DNA of 64,000 nt from Leptospira sp. WS39.C2 (GCF_040833965.1 NZ_CP162143.1:209037-273036), one strand, 5' to 3'. Numbered from the stretch's first letter, positions 36,428-46,598 are shown. The notes: generated by a model from the sequence alone, not told the origin. A program made the numbers and translations.

Positions 36428-37573
36428 ATGAACCTAACAAAAGAATTCATTCAGTTTTTAAAAGATAAAAAAATAGTAACAGTATTACTTTTTCTATTAT
36501 TCTTTGAACTTCTTTTACAACTTGGAATTTACAAACCATATTTGAAAAAGAATTCTTATGCTTCAAATATCAATCGTGTAACAGAACATGTGATCTCTAA
36601 AAAAGAAGATTTGAATCCAGACATACTGATTGTGGGTACATCAGTTGCTTTTGAAGGGATCAGTATCCGAATTCTCAATGAGAAATTGGCAAAATTAGGT
36701 TGGAAAACACAATCAATTGCTGTACGTGGGTCTGAGCTTGTAGTCCAACATAGGATTTTAGAAAAGTATTTAGACCAATTCCCAAATGTAAAAATCATAT
36801 TACATGTTATGGAACCTGGAATGCCATGGGTTGACAGAAATTATATTGTAGATCCGACACTAGCCATGTTGTCAGAATTGGGAAATTTTAAAGCAATACC
36901 AACGGTTTTAGATTTCGAGTATAAATTAGAATTTTCAAATTATCTTTATCTAATCTTTAAATCAGTCGCATATCGAAAGGATATGTCTGACTTAGTGATT
37001 AATTTTAACGAAAGATTAAAAGCAATTTCTAGAAAAAATAAAAACCCAAATTTAAACCCATGGGATTATGAAAATGATCATCCCGAATCAATCGATGAAT
37101 ACAATTTAATCAGTGTGGATGATTGTATGAACCGACTTGCATTACATTTACCAATCGAAATTCCAAAAGGTTCAAATCCAGATCATAGAAGGATGTTATT
37201 TGAAACTTGTGGGATCGCAAGTATAGTACCGAAAGATTCAGATGCGACCGAAGAAACACAACGATACTTTCGAAGGTTAACAAAAATGTATGATTTCATT
37301 GGTAATCGAAAAATTCATATCATCAATGTTTTTGCACCTTATTCCGATGTAATACGGAAAGTAAATAATGAAGGGCGTATGAAAGTATGGACAGATGGGT
37401 TAACTGCTGCATTAAAAAATCACCAAACTCTCGATGCAATGGACCTTCAAGATTCGTTGGGTGATAAAAATGGACAATACTGTTTTGATTTAATCCATTT
37501 GAACCAACAAGGGATGATTGAATTCTCAAACATTCTTTCCAAAGAATTGGAGAAAAAACTTGGATCAAAATGA
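36428..37573 (+). CDS. SGNH/DUF1574-like membrane-anchored partner of MBOAT
   Basis: 381 residues from ATG 36428, 2 bp after the MBOAT stop. One N-terminal transmembrane helix, then an SGNH-like fold: ILIVGTSVAFEGISI (nucleophile-Ser block) and near the end CFDLIHLNQQG (DxxH block). Probably completes acyl transfer outside the membrane, as AlgJ/AlgX-type proteins do. The same pairing recurs at 56310-59317. Confidence 0.72.
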   Translation: MNLTKEFIQFLKDKKIVTVLLFLLFFELLLQLGIYKPYLKKNSYASNINRVTEHVISKKEDLNPDILIVGTSVAFEGISIRILNEKLAKLGWKTQSIAVRGSELVVQHRILEKYLDQFPNVKIILHVMEPGMPWVDRNYIVDPTLAMLSELGNFKAIPTVLDFEYKLEFSNYLYLIFKSVAYRKDMSDLVINFNERLKAISRKNKNPNLNPWDYENDHPESIDEYNLISVDDCMNRLALHLPIEIPKGSNPDHRRMLFETCGIASIVPKDSDATEETQRYFRRLTKMYDFIGNRKIHIINVFAPYSDVIRKVNNEGRMKVWTDGLTAALKNHQTLDAMDLQDSLGDKNGQYCFDLIHLNQQGMIEFSNILSKELEKKLGSK

Positions 37574-37898
37574 GATCACACTCAACCAACTACAACTGGA
37601 AGTAGACAACTGGATTAAAACGATTGGTGTAAGATATTTTTCCGAACTCACAAATTTGGCAATCTTGTTTGAAGAAGTTGGTGAATTGTCCAGGTTAATG
37701 GCAAGAAAATATGGAGACCAATCATTTAAGAATGGTGAGTCTGCTGATCAAATTCCAAATGAAATTGGAGACATTTTGTTTGTTTTAACTTGTCTTGCAA
37801 ATCAAATGGGGATCTCTCTACAAGATGCGATTACTTCAACTATACAAAAAAATACAAAACGTGATTTAAATCGTCACAAAAACAATCCGAAACTTTAA
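37560..37898 (+). CDS. MazG-like nucleotide pyrophosphohydrolase
   Basis: 112 residues from a TTG at 37560 with GGAG seven bases upstream, inside the end of the SGNH gene. The MazG metal-binding helix motifs are EEVGEL and, ~40 residues later, EIGDILF. It should hydrolyse (d)NTPs to monophosphates and pyrophosphate; a housekeeping or nucleotide-sugar-related role is possible. It overlaps the convergent gene by 4 bp. Confidence 0.85.
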   Translation: MDQNEITLNQLQLEVDNWIKTIGVRYFSELTNLAILFEEVGELSRLMARKYGDQSFKNGESADQIPNEIGDILFVLTCLANQMGISLQDAITSTIQKNTKRDLNRHKNNPKL

Positions 37899-38620
37899 AA
37901 ATTTCTTTCAACATTCAAAATTGGAATGCCTGCATCTCGTCGAATGGCATTCCAATACGCTTTTAAATGCGCCGGATGCGAATTCATGTCGGATATACAA
38001 TATTCAAACTTTTCTTTAAAAATAGGATCTTGATCTAAAAATATCTTATACGATTCAAATTCATCTAACATAGATCGGAAAAAAAACTTCTGGCCTTCAA
38101 AGTCATAATCTTCACGAAAAAACATATAGGCGTGAGCTAAGTCATGAAGTAAATGTTCAAATGCATCCCGTTTACCTTCTACCAATGTACCTTCTAAAGC
38201 ATGTTCCCAACTAATCGTTGCATACCGAATGCCCCTACTTTGTGTTTCCAACATTTCTATCGAACTAGGATTATAATCGATTAATTGTAAATTCCACTCT
38301 CCAATATGCCATTTCCAAAGTGCAAATCGAACCGTATCAGGCATCCCATAAAATCTCACTATTTCTAAAAATTCTTTAGAAGATGTTCGATTCGGAAGTT
38401 TTTGTCCCATTCTTAAAAATGGATGTCGTTTAACCCTTTTTTCTAAATACAATAGGAGAAGTTGGAAAGTTACATCACTTCCACTTAAAGTGCCATCTTC
38501 CCAAGCAGATTTGATTCCTAATAATTGAGTCCGAATTTCTAAAGCTTCAATCTGAAGTGAATTCTCTGGGATACATATCTTTTTAAAGGATCCGTAAATC
38601 CTCCCGTTTTCATGTGGCAT
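37895..38620 (-). CDS. Unknown protein with HxxHxxxH motif, last gene of the Kelch operon
   Basis: 241 residues, soluble, no signal peptide. The central segment EHLLHDLAHAYMF places His at 156, 159 and 163, followed by a Glu-rich helix (MLDEFESYKIFLD), which could form a metal site, possibly hydrolytic. No family was recognised. It starts 1 bp after the stop of the third Kelch gene, so it belongs to the same transcript. Confidence 0.6.
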   Translation of the reverse strand: MPHENGRIYGSFKKICIPENSLQIEALEIRTQLLGIKSAWEDGTLSGSDVTFQLLLLYLEKRVKRHPFLRMGQKLPNRTSSKEFLEIVRFYGMPDTVRFALWKWHIGEWNLQLIDYNPSSIEMLETQSRGIRYATISWEHALEGTLVEGKRDAFEHLLHDLAHAYMFFREDYDFEGQKFFFRSMLDEFESYKIFLDQDPIFKEKFEYCISDMNSHPAHLKAYWNAIRRDAGIPILNVERNF

Positions 38621-38621
38621 A

Positions 38622-40379
38622 TTATTCCATTAAGCCGTAATAATCAGTTCCGTGATGGATTAATCCTCCAGACTCACCACCTAAAAATAAAAATGTTCCA
38701 TCTGAAAATTTAATTCCGCTATGTTTAGAAATACTGATCCTTGACATCCCCATATCATAAAAACTATTACTTTTTGCATAATCCAACTTTTCAATGGTTC
38801 TACTTGGTTCACTCGTAGTATATCGGTAAGCACCACCATAAAACAATACACCACCATCAGGCAGTTCTAATGCAAAACTCCATTCTCTTCGGTATAATGA
38901 ATTTGCGATCGTAAGCACTCGATTTTTAGTTACATCAAATAACATAGTGGCATTACTTAAATTCGATAATTGAGCACCATAAATTAAAACATTACCATCA
39001 GTAAGCTTCAAACATTTTAAGGCTCCAACCGCAACCGGCAAACTTGGTCCCCAACTAAACGTTTCAGTGTTTGGATCAAAAAACTCAGTTGTATCTTTAG
39101 GAGCAAAAATTCCATCCGTACCACCAATGATCATCACTCGTCCATCATTAAGCACCACCGAACAAGAGAAAGATCTCGGCGTCATCATTCGATTAGGAAC
39201 TTCTGTAAAAGTTTCAGTACTTGGATCGAAAATCTCAGCAGAGTTTAAAGTGGAAAAGTACAACCCAGGTAAAACAGGCGTAAAATCTCTAATCCCACCG
39301 ATGACCATCACCTTTCCATTTTGTAATTTGACAATGTCATGCATATGTCTTGGCTCTACCATTGAACCAGATGGAAGAAAAGTTGTTGTTTCCGTATCAA
39401 AAATATAACTCTCTTTTTGTGCTACAGCTGTAAATGCTTTGACTCCACCTGTGATGAGCAATCTTTTACCATCTAACATCACTCCACGTTCACCTCTATG
39501 AATCTCTGGTAAACTAGGGTTGGTTAAAATAAATTCGTTAGTCCCTCTTCGTAAAATTTCTGCGCTAGAACTATAACCATAAATTGCAATCACGTCACCA
39601 TTTTGATTTTGGAAAGCATCAAACTCAGATCTTCCATAATGTAACGTTGGACCAGGTACCAAACCAATGAATCGAATTGTAATGGAATTAGTCACAACAT
39701 TTAATGCTTTATCATTTGCATTTGGAAAACTTAATGTAAGTGAACCTGGTTCGTTCGAAGTAAAATTAGTTTCAAAATAAACTCGGTAATTGGATTCATT
39801 TATCTTTTGAATCGATCGGATTACAACAAAAGGTGCAAGTGACCCACTTAAAGTAGGTGACCCAAATTGATTGAGAGGTTCAGTACTTTCAAAATCCCAA
39901 TAACGAGCTGTGAAAAAAGTATAATCTGTAATCGGAAGGTAATTCGTTAAACTAATAGTTGGCAACTGAGTGTCGATAATGATAGGATAAGTATCCTTAG
40001 AAAGTGTTTCGCCAAACCCAGAAACAACACTCGTTAGGTTGATGTCGTAACAACCATCGTTGATAAGTGGATCAAATTGAATTAAAAGTTGGTCGTTTCC
40101 TATTTTTGAAAAACTAACATTTGGAAACGTAGGTTCATTTAATTCCGATAAAAAGGCAGTATCTAGAGAGGCAAGTTCCCGATTACAATGTAATAAAACT
40201 TGGTTTATTGTTCCAAATGATTTTGTATTAGATTTTTCAGTACATTCAAATGAGTTTCCATGGGACATGGAACTGAGTAAGATCCCAGTAATAGATTTTG
40301 GATCAAAAACATTTTTGAATTCACCTTGGACAATACAACCTACAAATAAAAATACAAAAAGAAAACTGAATTTATTCAA
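38622..40379 (-). CDS. Kelch-repeat lipoprotein 1
   Basis: 585 residues from a TTG at 40379 with GGAGG nine bases before; the start overlaps the upstream stop by 8 bp. Lipobox FLFVGC gives lipidated Cys ~15. After the Cys comes FDPKSITGILLSS, a motif shared by all three neighbours. An Ig-like strand region (~120-230) precedes about six or seven Kelch blades, each with a hydrophobic strand and GG or GA pair (RLLITGG, KVMVIGG, RVMIIGG, GGVLFYGG, TFLFLGG). The blades form a beta-propeller, usually a protein or glycan-binding surface. Cell-surface exposure is inferred. Confidence 0.82.
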   Translation of the reverse strand: MNKFSFLFVFLFVGCIVQGEFKNVFDPKSITGILLSSMSHGNSFECTEKSNTKSFGTINQVLLHCNRELASLDTAFLSELNEPTFPNVSFSKIGNDQLLIQFDPLINDGCYDINLTSVVSGFGETLSKDTYPIIIDTQLPTISLTNYLPITDYTFFTARYWDFESTEPLNQFGSPTLSGSLAPFVVIRSIQKINESNYRVYFETNFTSNEPGSLTLSFPNANDKALNVVTNSITIRFIGLVPGPTLHYGRSEFDAFQNQNGDVIAIYGYSSSAEILRRGTNEFILTNPSLPEIHRGERGVMLDGKRLLITGGVKAFTAVAQKESYIFDTETTTFLPSGSMVEPRHMHDIVKLQNGKVMVIGGIRDFTPVLPGLYFSTLNSAEIFDPSTETFTEVPNRMMTPRSFSCSVVLNDGRVMIIGGTDGIFAPKDTTEFFDPNTETFSWGPSLPVAVGALKCLKLTDGNVLIYGAQLSNLSNATMLFDVTKNRVLTIANSLYRREWSFALELPDGGVLFYGGAYRYTTSEPSRTIEKLDYAKSNSFYDMGMSRISISKHSGIKFSDGTFLFLGGESGGLIHHGTDYYGLME

Positions 40380-42225
40380 AACTGTATTCCTCCGTATTCG
40401 CAATGATACTTCCGATCCTTCCACCTAATATCATTCCCCCACCAGTAGATGAATATTGGATCTCACATCCATCCCAACGTGCGTTCAAAGATCTTCCAGT
40501 AGGATAAAAACGATGGTCTGTTTCTGACCAAGACTCTGTATCTAAAATTGAGTCAAATGTTGTACCATTCACAGTTCGGTATTCTAATCCACCTGCCACA
40601 ATGATTTGATCTTTTCCATAAGGGAACATAAAGGAACTTCCCCATTCCCTTCCAAATAAAAGATTTTTATGATCACTGATAGTATCTGACATCGGATTAT
40701 ATATTTGAGCTCGTAATATGGGTTGGTTGTCGTTAAATCTAGAACTAATTCCACCCAACACTAAAACTTCACCATTGCTCAAACCATGTGTGAAATGATT
40801 AAATCGCCTGATCACCTTTGCAGAAGACATAGATAAAGTTTTTGAGGTTATATCATACACTTCGATAGAATCAATAGCTCTTGCATTATAATCCGCGGGA
40901 TTTGTTCCAGTGACATCAGACCTTTCTCCACCCGTAATGATCACTTTACCAGAATTAGCTGACAATATCTGTGCATGTTTACCACGCGAATCATTGAGAT
41001 GTCCGATGGTTTCAACTGTCATCGACGTTGGGACAGGATCTACATGAATTAATTCAACCATAGAAACAGACTGAAATGGTGCAAATGGAGATAATCCACC
41101 AACAACAAGTACATTCCCATCTGGTAACACTGTCATTTTATGGAGTTGGCGAGGAGTTGTGAGAGAAGGACCTTCTGTCCATGAATTTGAAATTGGATCA
41201 AATATTTCTGTGGATTTTAAACTTTCATTGGATGGGTTTCCAACTTTTCCACCAAATCCTCCTGATACAAGTAATCTACCATCTAAAAGTCTCACAATGG
41301 CGAATTCCTGTCTTCGGTAGATCATATCAGGACCTATGGAAAATTCTTTTGTTACAGAATTATAATATTCAGCACTGCTAAGTGTACCATTGCCATTTAT
41401 TAATACACCTGATTTGGCTCTTCCACCGAGGACAATTTTTCTCCCATCTTCCAACTCTATCCCTACACAGGACCTCCGAGCTATGTTCATATTCGGTCCA
41501 CTTTTAAATGCAAATACTTGAACTGGTACTGAAATTGTGCCTTGAGTATTTAATGCCTTATCTTTAACGCCATTGAAATTTATTGTCAGTATGCCACCAT
41601 TTGCATTTGGATTCCCCGCAAACAACAATCGTATGTTCCTTGGGGATACAATGATATCAGAAACGACTAATGTATTTTTTGCGTTTCCAGTTAACGTCAC
41701 CTGTGATAAATTACCTTCCCAAACAATCTCTTCATTGGTTTCAATATCCAAAAAACCTGATTGTAATTCGGAAATATCAATTCCATTACCCGTTTTTAAT
41801 TGTAATAAGGGTGGATTTGAATCAATTTCAAATTCAAATAATTCTGGGTTAACTAATAGTGCTTCGTTTAAATAATAATCTTTTAAATTTAATGTGAATT
41901 TTCCACTTGTTATTGCTGGAGACATCCTTACTTCATATAAAAATTTGCTTCTTGGAATTACTTGGGATATGGGATCCATTCCAGAACTAGAAACTGGTAA
42001 TTTTAATCCCTTATTTTTTGATGTAAAATCATGATTTGTTGTGATATAGATTGTTCCACCAGGTTGTACACGGTTACTTGAAAATTCCATTTGAACAACC
42101 GAATCACCTCCTAATAATGATAATGCTATCCCAGCTGGAGAAGATGGATCTAAAGCATTTGTCCCAGGAGATAATTTACAGGACATTACAATTGTAAAAA
42201 AGATAAAAACTTTAATCTTTTCCAT
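40372..42225 (-). CDS. Kelch-repeat lipoprotein 2
   Basis: 617 residues. Signal peptide ends IVMSC; then LDPSSPAGIALSLLGG, the shared post-Cys motif. Two Ig-like segments (~50-240) precede a propeller of about six or seven Kelch blades (KIVLGGR, RLLVSGGF, NVLVVGGL, KVIITGGE, EVLVLGGI, QIIVAGGL, GMILGGR). Overlaps the upstream Kelch gene by 14 bp. Likely surface adhesin or binding protein; no enzymatic motif is seen. Confidence 0.85.
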   Translation of the reverse strand: MEKIKVFIFFTIVMSCKLSPGTNALDPSSPAGIALSLLGGDSVVQMEFSSNRVQPGGTIYITTNHDFTSKNKGLKLPVSSSGMDPISQVIPRSKFLYEVRMSPAITSGKFTLNLKDYYLNEALLVNPELFEFEIDSNPPLLQLKTGNGIDISELQSGFLDIETNEEIVWEGNLSQVTLTGNAKNTLVVSDIIVSPRNIRLLFAGNPNANGGILTINFNGVKDKALNTQGTISVPVQVFAFKSGPNMNIARRSCVGIELEDGRKIVLGGRAKSGVLINGNGTLSSAEYYNSVTKEFSIGPDMIYRRQEFAIVRLLDGRLLVSGGFGGKVGNPSNESLKSTEIFDPISNSWTEGPSLTTPRQLHKMTVLPDGNVLVVGGLSPFAPFQSVSMVELIHVDPVPTSMTVETIGHLNDSRGKHAQILSANSGKVIITGGERSDVTGTNPADYNARAIDSIEVYDITSKTLSMSSAKVIRRFNHFTHGLSNGEVLVLGGISSRFNDNQPILRAQIYNPMSDTISDHKNLLFGREWGSSFMFPYGKDQIIVAGGLEYRTVNGTTFDSILDTESWSETDHRFYPTGRSLNARWDGCEIQYSSTGGGMILGGRIGSIIANTEEYSFE

Positions 42226-43726
42226 ATACTTCTACCCGATTGTCTACTAATGAAGAATCTCCAAAGATTACGATTCCTTTTGTAGTTAAGTGTGCGGAAT
42301 GTTCCGACCGAGGTAACATCATTGTATCAACAATGAAGTTTTTTCGTTCGTAATGATCATACAACTCTAACATGCCAGATTTATAATAAGTATCTACACC
42401 ACCGGTATAAAAAATCTGTTCATCAGAAAATCGTACTATTGCACTTCCATTTTTAAATCTACTTGTGAATCCGAGACTTGTTGCTGTAGATTTATTTTCG
42501 TTCCAAGATTCGATAGCCTTTGAACCGGTGGCTTCACGATTCATTCCTCCAAATAATACTCGATCATTATTCGGCATCTTGATACTCGTCACATTGGACC
42601 TTGCAGTCGCAAAAGGAGCTGGCAAAGTAGACAGTATAAAACTACTTGTACTGATGGAATAAATAGTATTTGAAAAAATAGCGTATTGGTCTAAACGATC
42701 TCTTCCTCCATAAAACAATACCCTTTCCTTTGCTACATCGTATTCAGCTGAATGAAGTAACATTCCTATTGGGAAAATTGAACTTCCACCTAATAATGTT
42801 GAACTGTTATTAGTTAATGATAATATTTCATGGTCATCGGTAATTGCAGTTGGATCTGATCCAACTTTAAATTGACCTCCGGATACAAGTATATCCCCTT
42901 GATTTAAGCAAACCATTGTATGCCCATATCGTCTTTTTTGCAAAGTAAAAGGAAGTTCTGTAACCGTTTCAGAAACTGGATCAATAGAATAAATCTTATT
43001 CGATATTTGAGTATCAGCAGAAACATTTCCAACAACAGATTTCCCACCTGAAACAATAACTTTACCGTTAGTTTGGACACAAATTGCAAGCCCCATCAAA
43101 CTCTCGTTTAGTGAAGGCAAAACATTGGATTGGCCGGTTTCAGGATCCCAAATTTCAATCGTTGGTCTTGTCACTCCAGACGGATTCACTCCACCGACTA
43201 AAATGATACGACCATCATTTAACATAGAAGTCGTAATATAACCTTTTGCTTCCGATATTGTTCCAAAGTATCTTGGATATGGGAATCTGAATTCGAGTTG
43301 TTTCCCGATAAAACTACTTTCTGTCAAACCATCTGGTTTCGAAATGGAAATGACAATGGGTTCTCGCCACTCCGAACGAGAAGAAACAGAGAATAAAACC
43401 CTTAACTTAGAATCAGTTAAAGGGAAAACGTCACGTAGAATGAGATCGTTTTGATAAGGTTCTGAGATTTTAAAATTTGATTTTGTAAAATAATTTGCAA
43501 AAGGAGCACTTAGATCCAAATCTAAATATTCTGTTTTAACAAATGTTGGATAATCGTTTTGTTTATACCGAGTTGTGATTTTTAAATCTTCTCCAATACC
43601 TAATCCAAGTAATACTACTGCAGAACCACCAACCATCGTAGTTGGATCGAAAAAATTTTGATTGGGTGCTTTCACATTACAATGCAAAATCAAAACGATT
43701 GAAATTAGACTAAAACCTAAACGCAT
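42212..43726 (-). CDS. Kelch-repeat lipoprotein 3
   Basis: 504 residues. Lipobox LILHC, then FFDPTTMVGGSAVVLLGLG. Shorter N-terminal region than its paralogues (about 140 residues), followed by Kelch blades (RIILVGGV, KVIVSGGK, DILVSGGQ, RVLFYGGR, RVLFGGM, QIFYTGGV, GIVIFGD). Overlaps the caspase gene end by 17 bp, so translation is probably coupled to the protease. Confidence 0.83.
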   Translation of the reverse strand: MRLGFSLISIVLILHCNVKAPNQNFFDPTTMVGGSAVVLLGLGIGEDLKITTRYKQNDYPTFVKTEYLDLDLSAPFANYFTKSNFKISEPYQNDLILRDVFPLTDSKLRVLFSVSSRSEWREPIVISISKPDGLTESSFIGKQLEFRFPYPRYFGTISEAKGYITTSMLNDGRIILVGGVNPSGVTRPTIEIWDPETGQSNVLPSLNESLMGLAICVQTNGKVIVSGGKSVVGNVSADTQISNKIYSIDPVSETVTELPFTLQKRRYGHTMVCLNQGDILVSGGQFKVGSDPTAITDDHEILSLTNNSSTLLGGSSIFPIGMLLHSAEYDVAKERVLFYGGRDRLDQYAIFSNTIYSISTSSFILSTLPAPFATARSNVTSIKMPNNDRVLFGGMNREATGSKAIESWNENKSTATSLGFTSRFKNGSAIVRFSDEQIFYTGGVDTYYKSGMLELYDHYERKNFIVDTMMLPRSEHSAHLTTKGIVIFGDSSLVDNRVEVYGKD

Positions 43727-45011
43727 AACCCAATTTTCCGACTCGATTCATTCCCATGTAACCTTGGTTTTCCAGATCCAAATCCAAAAAAACACCCGAT
43801 TTTTCTTTAGGATTTGGCCCTAATAGATAAAAATCAAACACATTTGCTGACCAGAGTAACACTAAAGCAGTGAGGGCTTGTGACAAGTTCGCACGTGATG
43901 TTTCCATTTGCTGGCGGTAAGGTTCGATCAAATAATAATTCAATAATACTGTTTCAGCGACCCTAGGATTGGGGGGAATGCCCACTGCTGATTCATAAGC
44001 TTCTTTGTCCGATCGGAATTGGTTGTATTGGTAACCCGCATACAAAACACCCAAAGCAAAAATAGACATATAAATTTTTCCTTTTTCCTCCTGACCACGT
44101 GCGTATTGCCCCCATCCTGGAATCAAAAAAGATCGGAATGCGTAAGTTGGGTTGTATGGATTGAAAAGAGGTGCATCCGCAAGCGAAGTTTCTGGATTCA
44201 CTGCAAAAGTTAGAACAGTGTCTTCCGCTTTTTCTGCGTATTCTTTGGTGTAAGGTTTTTGTAACTTTTGGTTTTCCTTGGTCCAATCTTTCATCGATTG
44301 GATTACATAATTGGATAATTCGGAATAAGTAACTTCTCCATTAAAATTAACATCTGCTCTACCTTCTAATCCATAAATCAAGTATTTTGTAAAGATTCCA
44401 TATCCGGATTTTGGATCTTCAAAACTTGAGTAACCAACCTTTGTAGAATAGAAAATGGAAACAATTTCGGCATCTTTAAAACCAACACCTTCCAAATATT
44501 TCCTTCCAATTTCTCCTTTTCCATCTTCAGGATTTCTACATGCATCAATGAAGAATACAACCCGTTTGAGTTTATACTTACGGGTCATCTCCAAAAGGTG
44601 TTCTACTGCAATTCCTGTTTCAAATGGTTTTTGTGGATTTGCATCTTCAGGCAATAAATAAACTTTATCATTATAATCCACAACCCCATGTCCCGAAAAA
44701 TAGAAGACAAACAGGTCATCTGGATTTGTTTCCTCTAAAACGGATTCGAGTTGAGTTAAAATATTAAATTTTGTTGGAGTTGAATTGACTGAACCTTCCT
44801 GAACTAATGTTTGAATTCGGTTGTAGGAACCGTAACTAAACAAAATTTTTGTCATCCCTAACGCATCGTTTTTGGCAGTTTTTAAATTTGCAAGTGCCAA
44901 ATCTTTATATTCACTAACTCCTACTACAAAACCAAATCGTTTCCCTCCAGGATCGGCATTCAGCAATGTTGGAATGGTTAAAATTAAGAATATTAGAATT
45001 TTTGATTTCAT
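43710..45011 (-). CDS. Exported caspase-family (C14) protease with DUF5683-like C-terminus
   Basis: 433 residues. A signal peptide (~1-19) directs it across the inner membrane. The caspase-like fold starts with FGFVVGVSEYKD; the catalytic dyad is H108 (FYFSGHGVVD) and C158 (FFIDACRNP). An EF-hand-like loop follows (DVNFNGEVTYSE, ~220-231), common in bacterial metacaspase relatives. From ~290, FLIPGWGQYARGQEEKG and two hydrophobic segments resemble DUF5683, which would anchor it in a membrane. The substrate is unknown. It lies between the MCP gene and three Kelch lipoprotein genes in one operon. Confidence 0.87.
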   Translation of the reverse strand: MKSKILIFLILTIPTLLNADPGGKRFGFVVGVSEYKDLALANLKTAKNDALGMTKILFSYGSYNRIQTLVQEGSVNSTPTKFNILTQLESVLEETNPDDLFVFYFSGHGVVDYNDKVYLLPEDANPQKPFETGIAVEHLLEMTRKYKLKRVVFFIDACRNPEDGKGEIGRKYLEGVGFKDAEIVSIFYSTKVGYSSFEDPKSGYGIFTKYLIYGLEGRADVNFNGEVTYSELSNYVIQSMKDWTKENQKLQKPYTKEYAEKAEDTVLTFAVNPETSLADAPLFNPYNPTYAFRSFLIPGWGQYARGQEEKGKIYMSIFALGVLYAGYQYNQFRSDKEAYESAVGIPPNPRVAETVLLNYYLIEPYRQQMETSRANLSQALTALVLLWSANVFDFYLLGPNPKEKSGVFLDLDLENQGYMGMNRVGKLGYAFRF

Positions 45012-45020
45012 TAAAATAGA

Positions 45021-46598
45021 TTATTCAGACGCCAACTCTTTTGCTTGATTTTCCAAACTTAAGGTATTATCCCCCATTTTCCTAGCATTTATCACAACCT
45101 TTTGATTGATTTCTTCCATTTGTTGAACAACGGCCACCATTTGTTCTTTGTCCTTGTCTAAAATTTTAGATTCCTGATCCAAAATTTTAGAAATAGACTC
45201 AATCAAATCAAGTGCTTCTAAAACTTCATTATTAACATCTTTTTGAGAATTGATTTTTGTTGTCGTTGTTTTGATCACTTCGTTGAGTAAGTCGTATTTA
45301 GATTGTAAAGTTTCCGTTTGATTCAATGCAATCGACGCAAGTTCTGTTCCCTCTTGTATATAACGATTAGAGGTTGTGATGATTTTTTTAATTTTTGTCG
45401 CATTTTCATTAGAATTTTCGGCAAGTTTGGCAACTTCTTGTGCTACCACTGCAAATCCTCGTCCATGTTCCCCTGCTCTTGCAGCTTCAATAGAAGCATT
45501 CAACGCAAGTAAATTGGTTCGGTCTGCAATTTCTGCCATGATATCGTTCACCTCACTCACTTCTTTCTGAGAAAGATTTACAGATCGTAGTCTTTCTTCT
45601 AAATTTCTGACAGTTTGGGAGAGCACATTACTCCGGTCTTGGAAATCACTCATATTTGTATTGAGGTCCTCAACCGCTTTTCCAATTTCAGAAATGCTAA
45701 GTTTTAATGTGTCTGATTTGTGATTGAGTAGAGTGATTTGGTTATGTTGTTTTCCAATGTTGTCTACAGAGGTTTGGATACTCTCAGAAAATGATGACGC
45801 AAACTCTGTTAATTCACGAATTGAAGTATCTTGTGATTCTATTTGAAGATTAAAATCGTTTGTTAATTCTCGAATGTTTTTTAATGTATTGAATAATTCT
45901 GATCCAATTGTTTTGAGATCTTGGTTTAGAGTATTAGTTTTTTCTCTTTCTATCACTGCGAGTTTATGTTTTTCATCCGATTCATTTTTGATTTCATTTA
46001 ATAAATTAAGAACCGTCGAAGTAAGATACCCAAAACATATTAAAAATAAAATTTTAAAAACTTCATTAGAAATGGCCACAGTTCCTTTTTCACTTTGAAG
46101 TCCTTCTGCTTCTTTAAAAGAAACACCTTGCCCATAACCGATTACTAATATTAAAATCAAACAAAACGCCGAAAAAAACGTACTTGTGAGCAGAGTCCGT
46201 TTCGAAAATAAAAACGCGGAATATACAACATAAAAATAATATAATACATATAATGTAGGTGATTTAATCAAATCTGCTGCGACTGTGCTTCCACCCAGTA
46301 ACCCAGATGCAGTCACAGCAAATAAAACTGTAATGTCCATAATGATAAATAACTTGGGGAAAATAGGATTAAGCCTTCCATTTTTGAATAAATAAGCCTG
46401 TAACCCCCCATACAAAAACATACAAGTGATACCAACTAGGTAACTGGATGTTTGTAAGGTTGTGGACGTTTTGAACGATCCTAAAGTCGCGATGATGTAA
46501 AACCCTGCGAGTGAAAATCTCACTCTGTTGACATAAACTGGTCCTAAGGCCAACCAATTTTTTTTCGTTTGGATCGATTCTAATACAGTTTCCGACAT
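45021..46598 (-). CDS. Methyl-accepting chemotaxis-type membrane receptor
   Basis: 525 residues. Five to seven transmembrane helices occupy ~20-215 in place of a periplasmic ligand domain, and no HAMP domain is evident. A long coiled coil follows, with the CheA/CheW-binding hairpin tip at [22 protein letters not shown] and flanking [15 protein letters not shown]. It may sense membrane-related signals and feed the chemotaxis arrays, or act in this operon's own control. First gene of the six-gene unit ending at 37895; divergent from the pirin gene. Confidence 0.9.
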   Translation of the reverse strand: MSETVLESIQTKKNWLALGPVYVNRVRFSLAGFYIIATLGSFKTSTTLQTSSYLVGITCMFLYGGLQAYLFKNGRLNPIFPKLFIIMDITVLFAVTASGLLGGSTVAADLIKSPTLYVLYYFYVVYSAFLFSKRTLLTSTFFSAFCLILILVIGYGQGVSFKEAEGLQSEKGTVAISNEVFKILFLICFGYLTSTVLNLLNEIKNESDEKHKLAVIEREKTNTLNQDLKTIGSELFNTLKNIRELTNDFNLQIESQDTSIRELTEFASSFSESIQTSVDNIGKQHNQITLLNHKSDTLKLSISEIGKAVEDLNTNMSDFQDRSNVLSQTVRNLEERLRSVNLSQKEVSEVNDIMAEIADRTNLLALNASIEAARAGEHGRGFAVVAQEVAKLAENSNENATKIKKIITTSNRYIQEGTELASIALNQTETLQSKYDLLNEVIKTTTTKINSQKDVNNEVLEALDLIESISKILDQESKILDKDKEQMVAVVQQMEEINQKVVINARKMGDNTLSLENQAKELASE

